10,470 bases of DNA from VRUE01 sp036376775 (lineage in GTDB: Bacteria; Actinomycetota; Thermoleophilia; Solirubrobacterales; 70-9), in assembly GCA_036376775.1 (NCBI GenBank), contig DASUZP010000076.1, positions 1 to 10,470 of the forward strand, read 5' to 3'. The notes beneath the pieces are model-generated. The model was not told the DNA's origin. It saw nothing but the letters and a program-made list of their open reading frames with translations, and ran no database searches. Of the stretch, positions 1 to 6,212 are shown one piece after another. A program made the translations under genes and the position numbers. Every line of letters starts with the position of its first letter. Within the stretch, counting starts at the first letter, position 1.

Positions 1-425
1 AGGTGTGCTTCAACCTCTCCGAGGGCCCGCGGTGCGCGGTCTGCCAGGACGAGCGGCGCGACCGGTCCGTGATCTGCGTGGTCGAGGAGCCTGCTGACGT
101 GATCCCGATCGAGCGCACCCACGAGTACCGCGGGCTCTACCACGTGCTCGGCGGCGCCCTTTCGCCGATCGACGGTGTCGATGCCGGTGACCTGAAGATC
201 GCCGAGCTGCTGCGCCGCGTCGCCGAGGGAGACATACGCGAGGTCGTCCTTGCCACCAACCCGACCACGACCGGCGAGGCTACGGCCCTGCACATCGCCG
301 AGCAGCTGCGCGGACAGGTCACCGTCACCCGTCTCGCCAGTGGCCTGCCGATAGGAGCCGATCTCGAGCACGCCGACGAGGTCACCCTGGGCAACGCCTT
401 CGCCGGTCGCCGCACCCTCGATTGA
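1..425 (+). CDS. recR: Recombination protein RecR, C-terminal part (5' truncated by window edge)
   Basis: RecR acts with RecO (and RecF) in the cytoplasm to load RecA at gaps and ends in recombinational DNA repair. The visible 140+ residues start inside the zinc finger: CFNLSEG is followed by RCAVC, so three of the four expected cysteines are present and the first lies before the window. The Toprim domain follows, with ICVVEEPADV (the acidic metal-binding part), the family-typical YRGLYHVLGGALSP, and ATNPTTTGEATA. The gene ends with GLPIGADLEHADEVTLGNAF and a short tail, as in full-length RecR. The reading frame is open to base 1 (bases 1-2 belong to a split codon), so the true start, and probably about 55-60 residues, lie upstream. 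It converges on the next gene across only 38 bp. Recognition is very secure. Confidence 0.96.
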   Translation, partial: VCFNLSEGPRCAVCQDERRDRSVICVVEEPADVIPIERTHEYRGLYHVLGGALSPIDGVDAGDLKIAELLRRVAEGDIREVVLATNPTTTGEATALHIAEQLRGQVTVTRLASGLPIGADLEHADEVTLGNAFAGRRTLD

Positions 426-463
426 GCAGGCGCGGTCGCACCCGGGAGCGGTTCTTCTCAGGT

Positions 464-1231
464 CTAGCCGAAGTCGAGCACGCGGAAACGGGTCGAGTCG
501 ATCGTGGAGTCCGGCGTGCAGGCTCCGTTGGAACCCGTCCTGACATTCAGGTGGTTGGTGACCGGGGCGGTCGGGTCGATCTGGGGCTGGGCGCCGATGC
601 TCCGTTCGACCTGCTGGAGCGTGGTCGATTCGGTGGAGACTTCGCCGCCGCCGACCTGCTGGCCGTTGAGCGTTACCTCGAAGAAGACCCGGCAGGATCC
701 CGAGCCCGAATTGTCGTAGGCAAGCGTCGCCGCCGCTCCGCCGAAGACGACATTGATTTCGCCGGGCTTCTGGGTCCAGCTGCCGTCGGCAATCGGGTAG
801 GGGTCCGGCCCTTCGGTCACGGGAGCCGAGCCGCCGGTGGGACTGACGACGAAGTAGACCGGGAACTGAAGGTTCGAGGGGGTCACGGCGCCCGCGCCGA
901 TCTGCTTGGCGTCGACCGCACCGTCGGCGATCTGCGTGGATCCGACCGCACCGTCGGCGATCTGTGCGGCTCCGACCGCACCGGCGGCGATCTGGTTGCT
1001 GCGCACGGCGCCCACCGCGAGTTTGCCGCTGACGATCGCCCTCTTGAAGACATTGGAGGTGCGCACCGATCCCGGGGCGATGTTGGCGTGCTTGACCGCG
1101 TTGTGGGCGATGTCGTCGGAGTGGATCTTGCCCGCTGCGAAGGCGGCGCCACCGCCGAGGGCGAGGAAGAGGGCCAGGGTCGAGACGACGTTTGCGTAGG
1201 TGAGGCCGGATCTGTTTTGCATACGGTTCAT
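464..1231 (-). CDS. Secreted hypothetical protein with 10-residue tandem repeats
   Basis: Function is not known. From the start chosen here (ATG at 1231, 255 aa) the protein opens with a short polar stretch and then a hydrophobic segment, residues about 12-32, ending in GGGAAFA before AGK. This is a convincing Sec signal peptide or N-terminal anchor. Residues about 74-113 form four tandem decapeptides of the form GAVxxxQIAD, with a partial fifth, preceded by looser versions (NAVKHANIAP, GSVRTSNV). The rest, about residues 120-255, is a Gly/Ser/Thr-rich, probably beta-structured exported domain with two cysteines. Small exported proteins with this leader followed by NAV/GAV-type repeats are common in Solirubrobacterales, to my knowledge without assigned function. 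The frame is open further to a TTG at 1306, but that extension is polar, would precede the leader and has no ribosome-binding site. An ATG at 1222 is another possible start. No start has a strong Shine-Dalgarno sequence. Confidence 0.75.
   Translation of the reverse strand: MNRMQNRSGLTYANVVSTLALFLALGGGAAFAAGKIHSDDIAHNAVKHANIAPGSVRTSNVFKRAIVSGKLAVGAVRSNQIAAGAVGAAQIADGAVGSTQIADGAVDAKQIGAGAVTPSNLQFPVYFVVSPTGGSAPVTEGPDPYPIADGSWTQKPGEINVVFGGAAATLAYDNSGSGSCRVFFEVTLNGQQVGGGEVSTESTTLQQVERSIGAQPQIDPTAPVTNHLNVRTGSNGACTPDSTIDSTRFRVLDFG
893..1012 (-). repeat. Four 30-bp tandem repeats inside the secreted protein gene
   Basis: On the + strand the phrase GACCGCACCGTCGGCGATCT recurs with a 30-bp period. 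It encodes four decapeptides on the - strand: GAVRSNQIAA, GAVGAAQIAD, GAVGSTQIAD and GAVDAKQIGA. The two central copies are nearly identical at DNA level, which suggests recent duplication and possible copy-number variation in phase with the reading frame. Confidence 0.8.
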
Positions 1232-1424
1232 TTCGAGGCGCCGCACCCGGCGCCCCCCACCTGAAAGGTTCTCGAGCGGAGCGAATTCCTCTCCGTTCTT
1301 GTCCAAACCGGAAGGTTCAGCTGCGCAATTAGCTGAAACTGGCCATTTCGCCTAGACGGGTGTCGAGCCGCAAATTGCGAGTTTTTGGGACCCTGGCGTC
1401 CGCCCGCTTCGCCAAGGTCTCGGC
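1232..1424. promoter_or_regulatory. Divergent promoter region with inverted repeats
   Basis: This 193-bp gap separates the secreted repeat protein (-) from the GGDEF-like gene (+) and must hold both promoters. It contains a perfect 7-bp inverted repeat, TTCAGCT at 1316-1322 and AGCTGAA at 1331-1337, with an 8-nt spacer. A second inverted pair is CGCAATT (1324-1330) and AATTGCG (1373-1379); the latter sits inside a compact CGCAAATTGCG palindrome at 1369-1379. These could be operator sites. I cannot assign confident -35/-10 boxes. Confidence 0.4.
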
Positions 1425-2159
1425 GTGGCGACGGACGCCCCTACACGGACCGCTTCGGGGCGGGAGGCATCCAGCGCCGGGAACCTGGCGCGCGAGGTGT
1501 CGGCGCTGCAGGCCTCGCTGCTGGGCAAGCTGCACGAAGAGATGAACGGCGGCGACGGGGCACTCTTCGCTGCCGCGGCGCAGAAGCTGGCCGAAGAGTT
1601 CGGCTCGGTCACGGCGACCGCCGTGGGCACCGTCTGGGAGCGGGGCGATACCGCTGCCGCCGTTGCGGACGAGCACCCCAGCCTCTACCGGCCCGGCCAG
1701 ATGCGACGCCGGCTCGATCAGCTGCTCGAGTCCCACCGCCGCTACGAGCAGCCGTTCGCGCTGGTCGTCTTCGACGTCGAGGGGCCGGGGACGCGCGACG
1801 ACGATGCCGGTGGGGGTCGACAGACCGCACTCGCTGTCGTCGGCGCGGCGCTGAGCGAGAGCGTCCGCCTGGTCGACGAGACCTTCCGCCTCGAGGAGGA
1901 CGCGCTCTGCGTGCTCGCCCCCGGCCAGAACACGGTCGGCGGGGTGCAGATGGCAGAGCGCCTGCTGAGCCTGCTCGACGATCTCGAGCAGGCGGGCGGC
2001 CTGCGGATCGGTATCTCCGCCGGAGTCGTCGCCTGCCCCGAGCACGGCAACGATGCCGATCGGCTCCTGCACCAGGCCGACGAAGCGATGTGGCGGGCGC
2101 GCTCGGTCAGCCAGCCGGTGGGCGTCGGCGCCCTCGAGCGGCCTTTGCAAGATCGCTGA
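1425..2159 (+). CDS. Degenerate GGDEF-domain protein (diguanylate cyclase-like, probably inactive)
   Basis: A soluble cytoplasmic protein of 244 aa. Residues about 1-90 are an Ala/Glu-rich, largely helical region with no domain I can name. Residues about 91-228 have the outline of a GGDEF (diguanylate cyclase) domain: the entry helix MRRRLDQLLESHRRYEQP, the strand FALVVFDVEG with the first metal-binding Asp (D117), a central helix, the signature hairpin, LRIGISAGVV, and the terminal ADRLLHQADEAMWRAR helix. The signature is RLEEDAL at 155-161 where RxGGDEF is expected, so both glycines and the catalytic Glu are missing and only the Asp is kept. c-di-GMP synthesis is therefore unlikely; a GTP- or ligand-sensing or scaffold role is an inference. 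The start is a GTG with AAGG about 7 nt upstream. The next gene, a MerR-type regulator, begins 54 bp downstream on the same strand, so the pair may be co-transcribed. Confidence 0.82.
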   Translation: MATDAPTRTASGREASSAGNLAREVSALQASLLGKLHEEMNGGDGALFAAAAQKLAEEFGSVTATAVGTVWERGDTAAAVADEHPSLYRPGQMRRRLDQLLESHRRYEQPFALVVFDVEGPGTRDDDAGGGRQTALAVVGAALSESVRLVDETFRLEEDALCVLAPGQNTVGGVQMAERLLSLLDDLEQAGGLRIGISAGVVACPEHGNDADRLLHQADEAMWRARSVSQPVGVGALERPLQDR

Positions 2160-2178
2160 CAGATTCCCGAAATCTGTC
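2158..2178. promoter_or_regulatory. Perfect 8-bp dyad (candidate operator) upstream of the MerR-type gene
   Basis: GACAGATT and AATCTGTC are perfect inverted copies separated by CCCGA (21 bp in all). The left arm overlaps the stop codon of the GGDEF-like gene and the right arm ends 35 bp before the MerR-type start. No T-tract follows, so an intrinsic terminator is unlikely. Position and dyad size suit an operator for autoregulation by the adjacent regulator. Assignment to that protein is an inference. Confidence 0.5.
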
Positions 2179-2213
2179 CATAACCGGTGTAAACCTGGAA
2201 TTTCGCTGCCAGA

Positions 2214-3062
2214 ATGCTGCGCATGCCCGGGATCCGGACCAATGCCGCCGCCGAAGTGCTGGGCGTCAGTCCCAACACGCTGCGCAGCTGGGAGCGCCGC
2301 TACGGCTTCCCGGTGCCCAAGCGGACCTCAGGCAACCATCGCAACTACGAGCTGGTCGAGTTGCAGACGCTGCGCGACGCGCTCGCCACGACCGGCAACA
2401 TCTCCTCGGCGATCGAGCTGGCGCGCCAGCGCCAGGAAGCGCCCGCCAGCGGCGACAGCCTCCGTGTCGCCTTCGAGAGCTTCGACGAGGAGGGGGCCGA
2501 CCGGGCGGTGGAGGAGAGCCTTGCGGTCCGTCCGTTGGAGCGGACGGTGGAGGAGATGCTGCTTCCGGCGATCGACGGCTTGGCCGCCGACCCCGAGCGC
2601 GAGGCCGAGCTCGAGTTCGCCGCCCGCTGGGCGATGGGTTGGCTGCACGGCGCCCGCCGCCTGGCCTCGACCGCCTCGCGCCCGGCCGGCATCCTGCTGC
2701 TCGACTCCAGCCGCGGCTCCGACGCCGAGGCGGTCCATGCCCAGGCGCTGGATCTCGCCCTCCGCCGCGCCGGCTTCCGCGTGCTGATGCTTTCCGACGA
2801 GCTTGGCGAGGAGCGGATGGAGCGTGCCCTCGGCGCCCTCGATCCGACCGCGATCGTCCTCTGCGGTCCGGGGGCGGACACTCCTTCTGCGGTTCGGCTT
2901 GTCCGCAAGATCCGCGAGGCGGGCTTTGACGCCCCGCTCTACGGCTTCCGCGCCAGCGGCCTGATCGGCGATGCGATCCCCGCTGCCGGCGAGCGCCCCA
3001 GCCAGGTCACCGGGATGCTCAACGCGGACCTGCGCCGCCGCGCCAGCCAGGCTTTCGCCTGA
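2214..3062 (+). CDS. MerR-family transcriptional regulator with B12-binding-like C-terminal domain
   Basis: A 282-aa protein with the CarH/LitR-type plan. Residues about 8-75 are a MerR winged helix-turn-helix (AAEVLGVSPNTLRSWERRYG, then the wing around KRTSGNHRNYE). Residues about 85-155 are a helical linker/cap, including the Trp-rich WAMGWLHGARRLA. Residues about 157-275 are an alpha/beta Rossmann-like domain resembling cobalamin-binding modules (ILLLDSSRG, then FRVLMLSDEL, then AIVLCGPGAD, then APLYGF). In cobalamin sensors the lower ligand sits in an E/DxHxxG motif. Here the equivalent stretch is AEAVHAQAL: the His (H175) remains but the Gly is replaced, so B12 binding, and hence light sensing as in CarH, is uncertain. 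An in-frame ATG at 2223 is an alternative start, and neither start has a clear Shine-Dalgarno sequence. The gene follows the GGDEF-like gene and converges on pstS across 25 bp. Confidence 0.85.
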   Translation: MLRMPGIRTNAAAEVLGVSPNTLRSWERRYGFPVPKRTSGNHRNYELVELQTLRDALATTGNISSAIELARQRQEAPASGDSLRVAFESFDEEGADRAVEESLAVRPLERTVEEMLLPAIDGLAADPEREAELEFAARWAMGWLHGARRLASTASRPAGILLLDSSRGSDAEAVHAQALDLALRRAGFRVLMLSDELGEERMERALGALDPTAIVLCGPGADTPSAVRLVRKIREAGFDAPLYGFRASGLIGDAIPAAGERPSQVTGMLNADLRRRASQAFA

Positions 3063-3082
3063 CCGGCGCGATGACGGGGTCG

Positions 3083-3111
3083 GGCTCCTAGAGGGAGCCG
3101 ATTGCTTTTTT
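3083..3111 (+). terminator. Possible intrinsic terminator after the MerR-type gene
   Basis: GGCTCC (3083-3088) pairs with GGAGCC (3094-3099) around the loop TAGAG. Six T residues follow at 3106-3111, after a 6-nt gap. It lies 21 bp past the MerR-type stop and overlaps the 3' end of convergent pstS, whose TAG stop uses bases 3088-3090. The gap before the T-tract makes it weaker than a canonical terminator. Confidence 0.35.
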
Positions 3112-4095
3112 GGCTGCCGTGGAGACGACTTTCGGCAGTGGAGCGAAGTCAAGCGCCGCTCCGTATTTCTGGCCGATCGTGACGGCGTAGGTGAGGAACT
3201 GCTGCAGGAAGCCCTTCTGAGGGGCGTTGTGCGGCACGATCGCGTAGGTGAAGGTCGAGAGCGGGTAGGCAATCGAGGCCTTCGCCGGCGGGTCGACGAT
3301 GCTGACCGTGTTGGCGTTCGACAGGTGCGTCACGTAAGACGCCGCCGATTCGATGTTTTTCAGGTTCGGCAGCTCGAACTTGCCGGCCTTGTTCTGCAGC
3401 GCAGCCGCGCCGAGGCCGGCGGCGATCAGGTAAGAGGCCGAGATGTAGCCGATCGAACCGTTGGTGGCCGTCACGCTCGAGGTGACGCCGGAGTTGCCTT
3501 TGGCGCCGACACCGGCCGGGAACTGAACGGTGGTGGAGGCACCGACTTCTTTCTTCCACGCCGGGCTGACTTTGGAGAGGTAGCTGGTAAAGGCGTAGGT
3601 GTCGCCGGAGCCGTCGCTGCGGAAGACCGGGGTGATGGTCAGGCCGGGCAGTTTGACGCCGGGATTGAGTGCCTTGATCTTCGGGTCGTTCCACTTCGTG
3701 ATCTTGCCGAAGTAGATGCTGGCGACGATCGGGCCAGTCAGGTTGAGCTTTTTGACTCCCGGGATTTTGAAGCCGATCCCGGTGGCCGTCAGACCCCAGG
3801 GGATCTGCACGCAGCTGTTGCAAGCGCCGGCCTGTTCAGGCGTCAGCGGGGCGTCGGAGGCACCGAAGTCGACCGTCCGCGCGGTGATCTGCGCGATTCC
3901 TGCGCCGGACCCGACCGCGCTGTATTTGACCGGGATGCCTTCTTTGATTTCGAAGCCGCTGATCCAGTTGGCCATCAAGGGCGCAACCAGTGAGGATCCC
4001 GCTCCGGTGAGGCCTGCGGCGGAGGCGTTGGCCACTCCCGTCGCCATGACCAGTACGGCCGTAATGGCCACACCAAGCAACCTGATGCGATTCAA
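3088..4095 (-). CDS. pstS: Phosphate ABC transporter, periplasmic-type phosphate-binding protein PstS
   Basis: PstS captures inorganic phosphate outside the membrane and delivers it to the PstC-PstA channel. From the TTG start at 4095 it has 335 aa, normal for the family. Residues 1-26 are a Sec signal peptide ending in ANASA before AGL. No lipobox cysteine is present, so this is not an obvious lipoprotein. Ligand-site motifs of the PstS family are visible: GAGSSLVAP (32-39), VGSGAGIAQI (61-70), VDFGASDAPL (75-84) and FRSDGSG (158-164). By comparison with E. coli PstS, S35, S63, D81, R159 and S163 are the expected phosphate contacts, and the usual Thr after DGSG is Asp here. C92 and C95 could form a small disulfide loop. 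The TTG is preferred over the upstream ATG at 4164 because AAAGGA stands about 6 nt before it and the signal peptide then starts properly. The gene is divergent from pstCAB. Confidence 0.94.
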   Translation of the reverse strand: MNRIRLLGVAITAVLVMATGVANASAAGLTGAGSSLVAPLMANWISGFEIKEGIPVKYSAVGSGAGIAQITARTVDFGASDAPLTPEQAGACNSCVQIPWGLTATGIGFKIPGVKKLNLTGPIVASIYFGKITKWNDPKIKALNPGVKLPGLTITPVFRSDGSGDTYAFTSYLSKVSPAWKKEVGASTTVQFPAGVGAKGNSGVTSSVTATNGSIGYISASYLIAAGLGAAALQNKAGKFELPNLKNIESAASYVTHLSNANTVSIVDPPAKASIAYPLSTFTYAIVPHNAPQKGFLQQFLTYAVTIGQKYGAALDFAPLPKVVSTAAKKAIGSL

Positions 4096-4100
4096 GAGAA

Positions 4101-4107
4101 TTCCTTT
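4101..4107 (-). promoter_or_regulatory. Ribosome-binding site deciding the TTG start of pstS
   Basis: On the - strand AAAGGAA ends about 5-6 nt before the TTG at 4095. It is a clear Shine-Dalgarno match, whereas the upstream in-frame ATG at 4164 has none. It places the start directly before the NRIRLLG signal peptide. Confidence 0.7.
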
Positions 4108-4185
4108 CGACTCGTTTCGATGATCTCTCGCGGGCGCTAGGTGCAGCCCGAACGCGCATAGCATGGGGCTGCGAAATCACACACA

Positions 4186-4202
4186 TGTTTCAATCTTGTG
4201 AA
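4186..4202 (-). promoter_or_regulatory. Possible secondary Pho-box-like pair
   Basis: Read on the - strand, TTCACA (4202-4197) and GAAACA (4191-4186) begin 11 bp apart. They resemble the units of the main array about 45 bp further upstream of pstS. With only two imperfect units this may be chance. Confidence 0.25.
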
Positions 4203-4240
4203 AGAGATGCATCGCACGTCCAAGTGCCGGGCGAAATGGG

Positions 4241-4284
4241 TTGTTTAAGAGTTGTTACCAATTTGTGTCTAAGTTGTGAAAATT
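4241..4284 (-). promoter_or_regulatory. Pho box: four 11-bp direct repeats between pstS and pstC
   Basis: On the + strand TTGT occurs at 4241, 4252, 4263 and 4274, exactly 11 bp apart. Read on the - strand, toward pstS, the units are TTCACA, GACACA, GTAACA and TAAACA, each followed by A. Direct repeats with 11-bp phasing are how PhoB (E. coli) and PhoP (B. subtilis, TTAACA-type units) dimers bind tandemly, and these units are close to the PhoP type. The site sits in an AT-rich island between pstS and pstCAB and could activate both directions under phosphate starvation. Orientation favours pstS. The cognate two-component system is not in this window. Confidence 0.7.
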
Positions 4285-4332
4285 GAGGTAAGGCACCGCC
4301 AGGGTCGTAAATCTCAAATACGCTGCGCGCCG

Positions 4333-5337
4333 ATGAGCGGCACCACTGTGAATCAGGCCTATGTCGCGGGCGGCGATCCACGGCGCAACGCGCGCTCGGC
4401 CAAGCGGCTTCACCGCATCGACCGGATCGGCGACGGCTTGCTCTTCGGCCTCTGCGCGTTTGCCGCCCTGCTCAGCGTCGTCATTCTCCTGCTGGTCAGC
4501 TACCAGATCGTGCACGGCGCGAGTCCCTCGATTTCGGAATTCGGGCTCGGCTTTCTCACCCACACCACCTGGCAGCCCAACTTCAACGTCTACGGCGCCG
4601 GCACGCTCATCTTCGGCACCGTGGTCAGCTCCTTCGTCGCGCTGGCGATCGCCGGGCCGATCGCGGTCTCGATCGGCCTCTTTCTCAGCCTGTTGGCGCC
4701 GAAAGGCGTGCGCGGCGTGATCTCGCCGCTGGTCGAGATGCTCGCCGCGATCCCCAGCGTCATCCTCGGCTTCTGGGGCATCCTCGTCCTCGCCCCCTTC
4801 GTCCAGTCTGACATCGAGCCGTGGCTGCACGACACGCTTGGCTTCATCCCCCTCTTCGGGCCGCCGCAGACCACCGGCGCCAGCGTCTTCACCGCCAGCC
4901 TGATCCTGACGATCATGATCATCCCGATCGTCGCCTCGATCTCGCGCGACCTCTTCCTCTCTGTGCCGCACGAGATGCAGGACGGCGCCAGCGCGCTCGG
5001 CGCGACCCGTTGGGAGGTCGTGCGCGGGGTGGTGCTGCCGACTACCGCCTCCGGCGTCACCGCCGCATCGCTGCTGGGCCTCGGCCGCGCCCTGGGCGAG
5101 GCGATCGCGGTCACGCAGGTGATCGGCGCCGGCTCGGAAATCCACGCCAACCTGTTCGAAACCGGCGACACGCTGGCCGCCCGGATCGCCAACCAGTTTC
5201 CCGGTGCGATCACCGAGATGCACATCGCCTCGCTCTACTACCTCGGCGTGATCCTGCTCGTGATCGGCCTGCTCTCCAACTTCCTCGCCCAGTGGATCGG
5301 CCGCCGTTTCGACTACTCGCGGAACGTCGCGAAATGA
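4333..5337 (+). CDS. pstC: Phosphate ABC transporter permease PstC
   Basis: One of the two membrane subunits forming the phosphate channel of the PstSCAB importer. From the ATG at 4333 it has 334 aa. A basic cytoplasmic N-terminus (about 1-33) is followed by a first membrane segment at about 34-58, an extracytoplasmic loop, and further hydrophobic segments at about 88-122, 130-157, 185-204, 240-266 and 298-322, giving the six-helix fold. The ABC-permease EAA loop that contacts PstB is clear at 214-243 (EMQDGASALGATRWEVV, then LPTTASG). MLAAIPSVILGFWG (136-149) is typical of PstC. The frame is also open from a GTG at 4276, but that codon lies inside the last Pho-box repeat and would add an untypical polar leader. 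No start shows a good Shine-Dalgarno sequence, so the exact start is moderately certain. Its stop overlaps the pstA start (ATGA). Confidence 0.93.
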   Translation: MSGTTVNQAYVAGGDPRRNARSAKRLHRIDRIGDGLLFGLCAFAALLSVVILLLVSYQIVHGASPSISEFGLGFLTHTTWQPNFNVYGAGTLIFGTVVSSFVALAIAGPIAVSIGLFLSLLAPKGVRGVISPLVEMLAAIPSVILGFWGILVLAPFVQSDIEPWLHDTLGFIPLFGPPQTTGASVFTASLILTIMIIPIVASISRDLFLSVPHEMQDGASALGATRWEVVRGVVLPTTASGVTAASLLGLGRALGEAIAVTQVIGAGSEIHANLFETGDTLAARIANQFPGAITEMHIASLYYLGVILLVIGLLSNFLAQWIGRRFDYSRNVAK

Positions 5338-6212
5338 GCGAAGCCGGCTTCGATCCGACCGCGCCGTTGACCGCCTCCGGCAACCTGCGCCGCCGCCGCG
5401 TCGTCAGTCGCATCGCCGAAGTGGGCGCGACCGGCGCCGCGATTGCCGCCGTAGCGGTCCTCGGCATCGTCACCTACACCGTCCTCTCCCGCGGCGCCAA
5501 GGCGATCAGCCTCGACTTCCTCTTCACCGGCGAACCGACGGGCATCGGGCCGGCGATCCTCGGCACCGGCCTGATAGTGCTTGTCGCGACCGCGATCGCG
5601 ATGCCGATCGGTGTCCTCACCGCCATCTATCTGACCGAGTCCTCCGGCTCGCGCGTCTCGAGGGTCGTCCGCTCGACGCTCGACCTGATGAACGGGCTGC
5701 CCTCGATCATCGTCGGCCTCTTTTTATTCGTACTGCTGGTCAAACCAACGCAGACCCTGTCCGGTTTCGCCGGGGCGCTTGCCCTGGCGATCATCGAGCT
5801 GCCGCTGATCGCCCGCGGCAGTCAGGAGGTGCTGCTGTTGGTGCCGAACAGCTTGCGCGAAGCCTCCGACGCGCTCGGCGTCAGCCGCTGGCGCTCGGTG
5901 CTGACCGTGATCCTGCCGACCGCGCTCGGCGGCATCGTCACTTCGACCGTGCTTGCCGTCGCCCGCGCTGCCGGGGAGACGGCGCCGCTGCTCCTCCTCA
6001 CCCCGGCCCCCGTCGGAAACAGCTTCAATTTCAACATCTTCGAAGCGCTTCCCAGCATCCCGTTCACGATCTTCACTCTTTCCGAGGAAGCGAACCCGGA
6101 AGGCTTCACCCGTGCCTGGGGCGCCTCGCTGGTCCTGCTCTCGGCGATCCTCTTCGCCAGCCTCGGCGCCCGCGCCCTGCTCGCCCGCAGCCGTGCGAGG
6201 ATGGCGCGATGA
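5334..6212 (+). CDS. pstA: Phosphate ABC transporter permease PstA
   Basis: Second membrane subunit of the phosphate importer, 292 aa, the usual family length. A basic N-terminus (RRRRVVSR) leads into the first membrane segment at about 32-52. Further segments lie at about 73-100, 115-136, 144-163, 193-223 and 262-284. The EAA loop for coupling to PstB is at 174-203 (LREASDALGVSRWRSVL, then ILPTALGG). NGLPSIIVGLF (120-130) and ARAAGETAPLL (210-220) are hallmarks of PstA. The start ATG at 5334 overlaps the pstC stop by 4 bp (ATGA) and the stop overlaps pstB in the same way, which indicates translational coupling and equal stoichiometry of the subunits. Confidence 0.95.
   Translation: MSEAGFDPTAPLTASGNLRRRRVVSRIAEVGATGAAIAAVAVLGIVTYTVLSRGAKAISLDFLFTGEPTGIGPAILGTGLIVLVATAIAMPIGVLTAIYLTESSGSRVSRVVRSTLDLMNGLPSIIVGLFLFVLLVKPTQTLSGFAGALALAIIELPLIARGSQEVLLLVPNSLREASDALGVSRWRSVLTVILPTALGGIVTSTVLAVARAAGETAPLLLLTPAPVGNSFNFNIFEALPSIPFTIFTLSEEANPEGFTRAWGASLVLLSAILFASLGARALLARSRARMAR

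Noticed and set aside
893..1012. CRISPR-like array
   Set aside because: The repeats are contiguous 30-bp in-frame protein repeats with no unique spacers.
422..1264. Long + strand open frame opposite the secreted repeat protein
   Set aside because: It is a mirror of the real - strand gene. Its translation is Gly/Arg/Asp-rich low complexity without any recognisable domain, whereas the - strand frame has a signal peptide and regular repeats.
1385..2929. 514-codon + strand open frame across the GGDEF-like and MerR-type genes
   Set aside because: High-GC shadow frame. Its Arg/Ala/Pro-rich translation spans two real genes with clear domains in other frames.
4276..4332. GTG at 4276 as the pstC start
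   Set aside because: It lies within the last Pho-box repeat, has no Shine-Dalgarno sequence, and would add a polar leader atypical of PstC.
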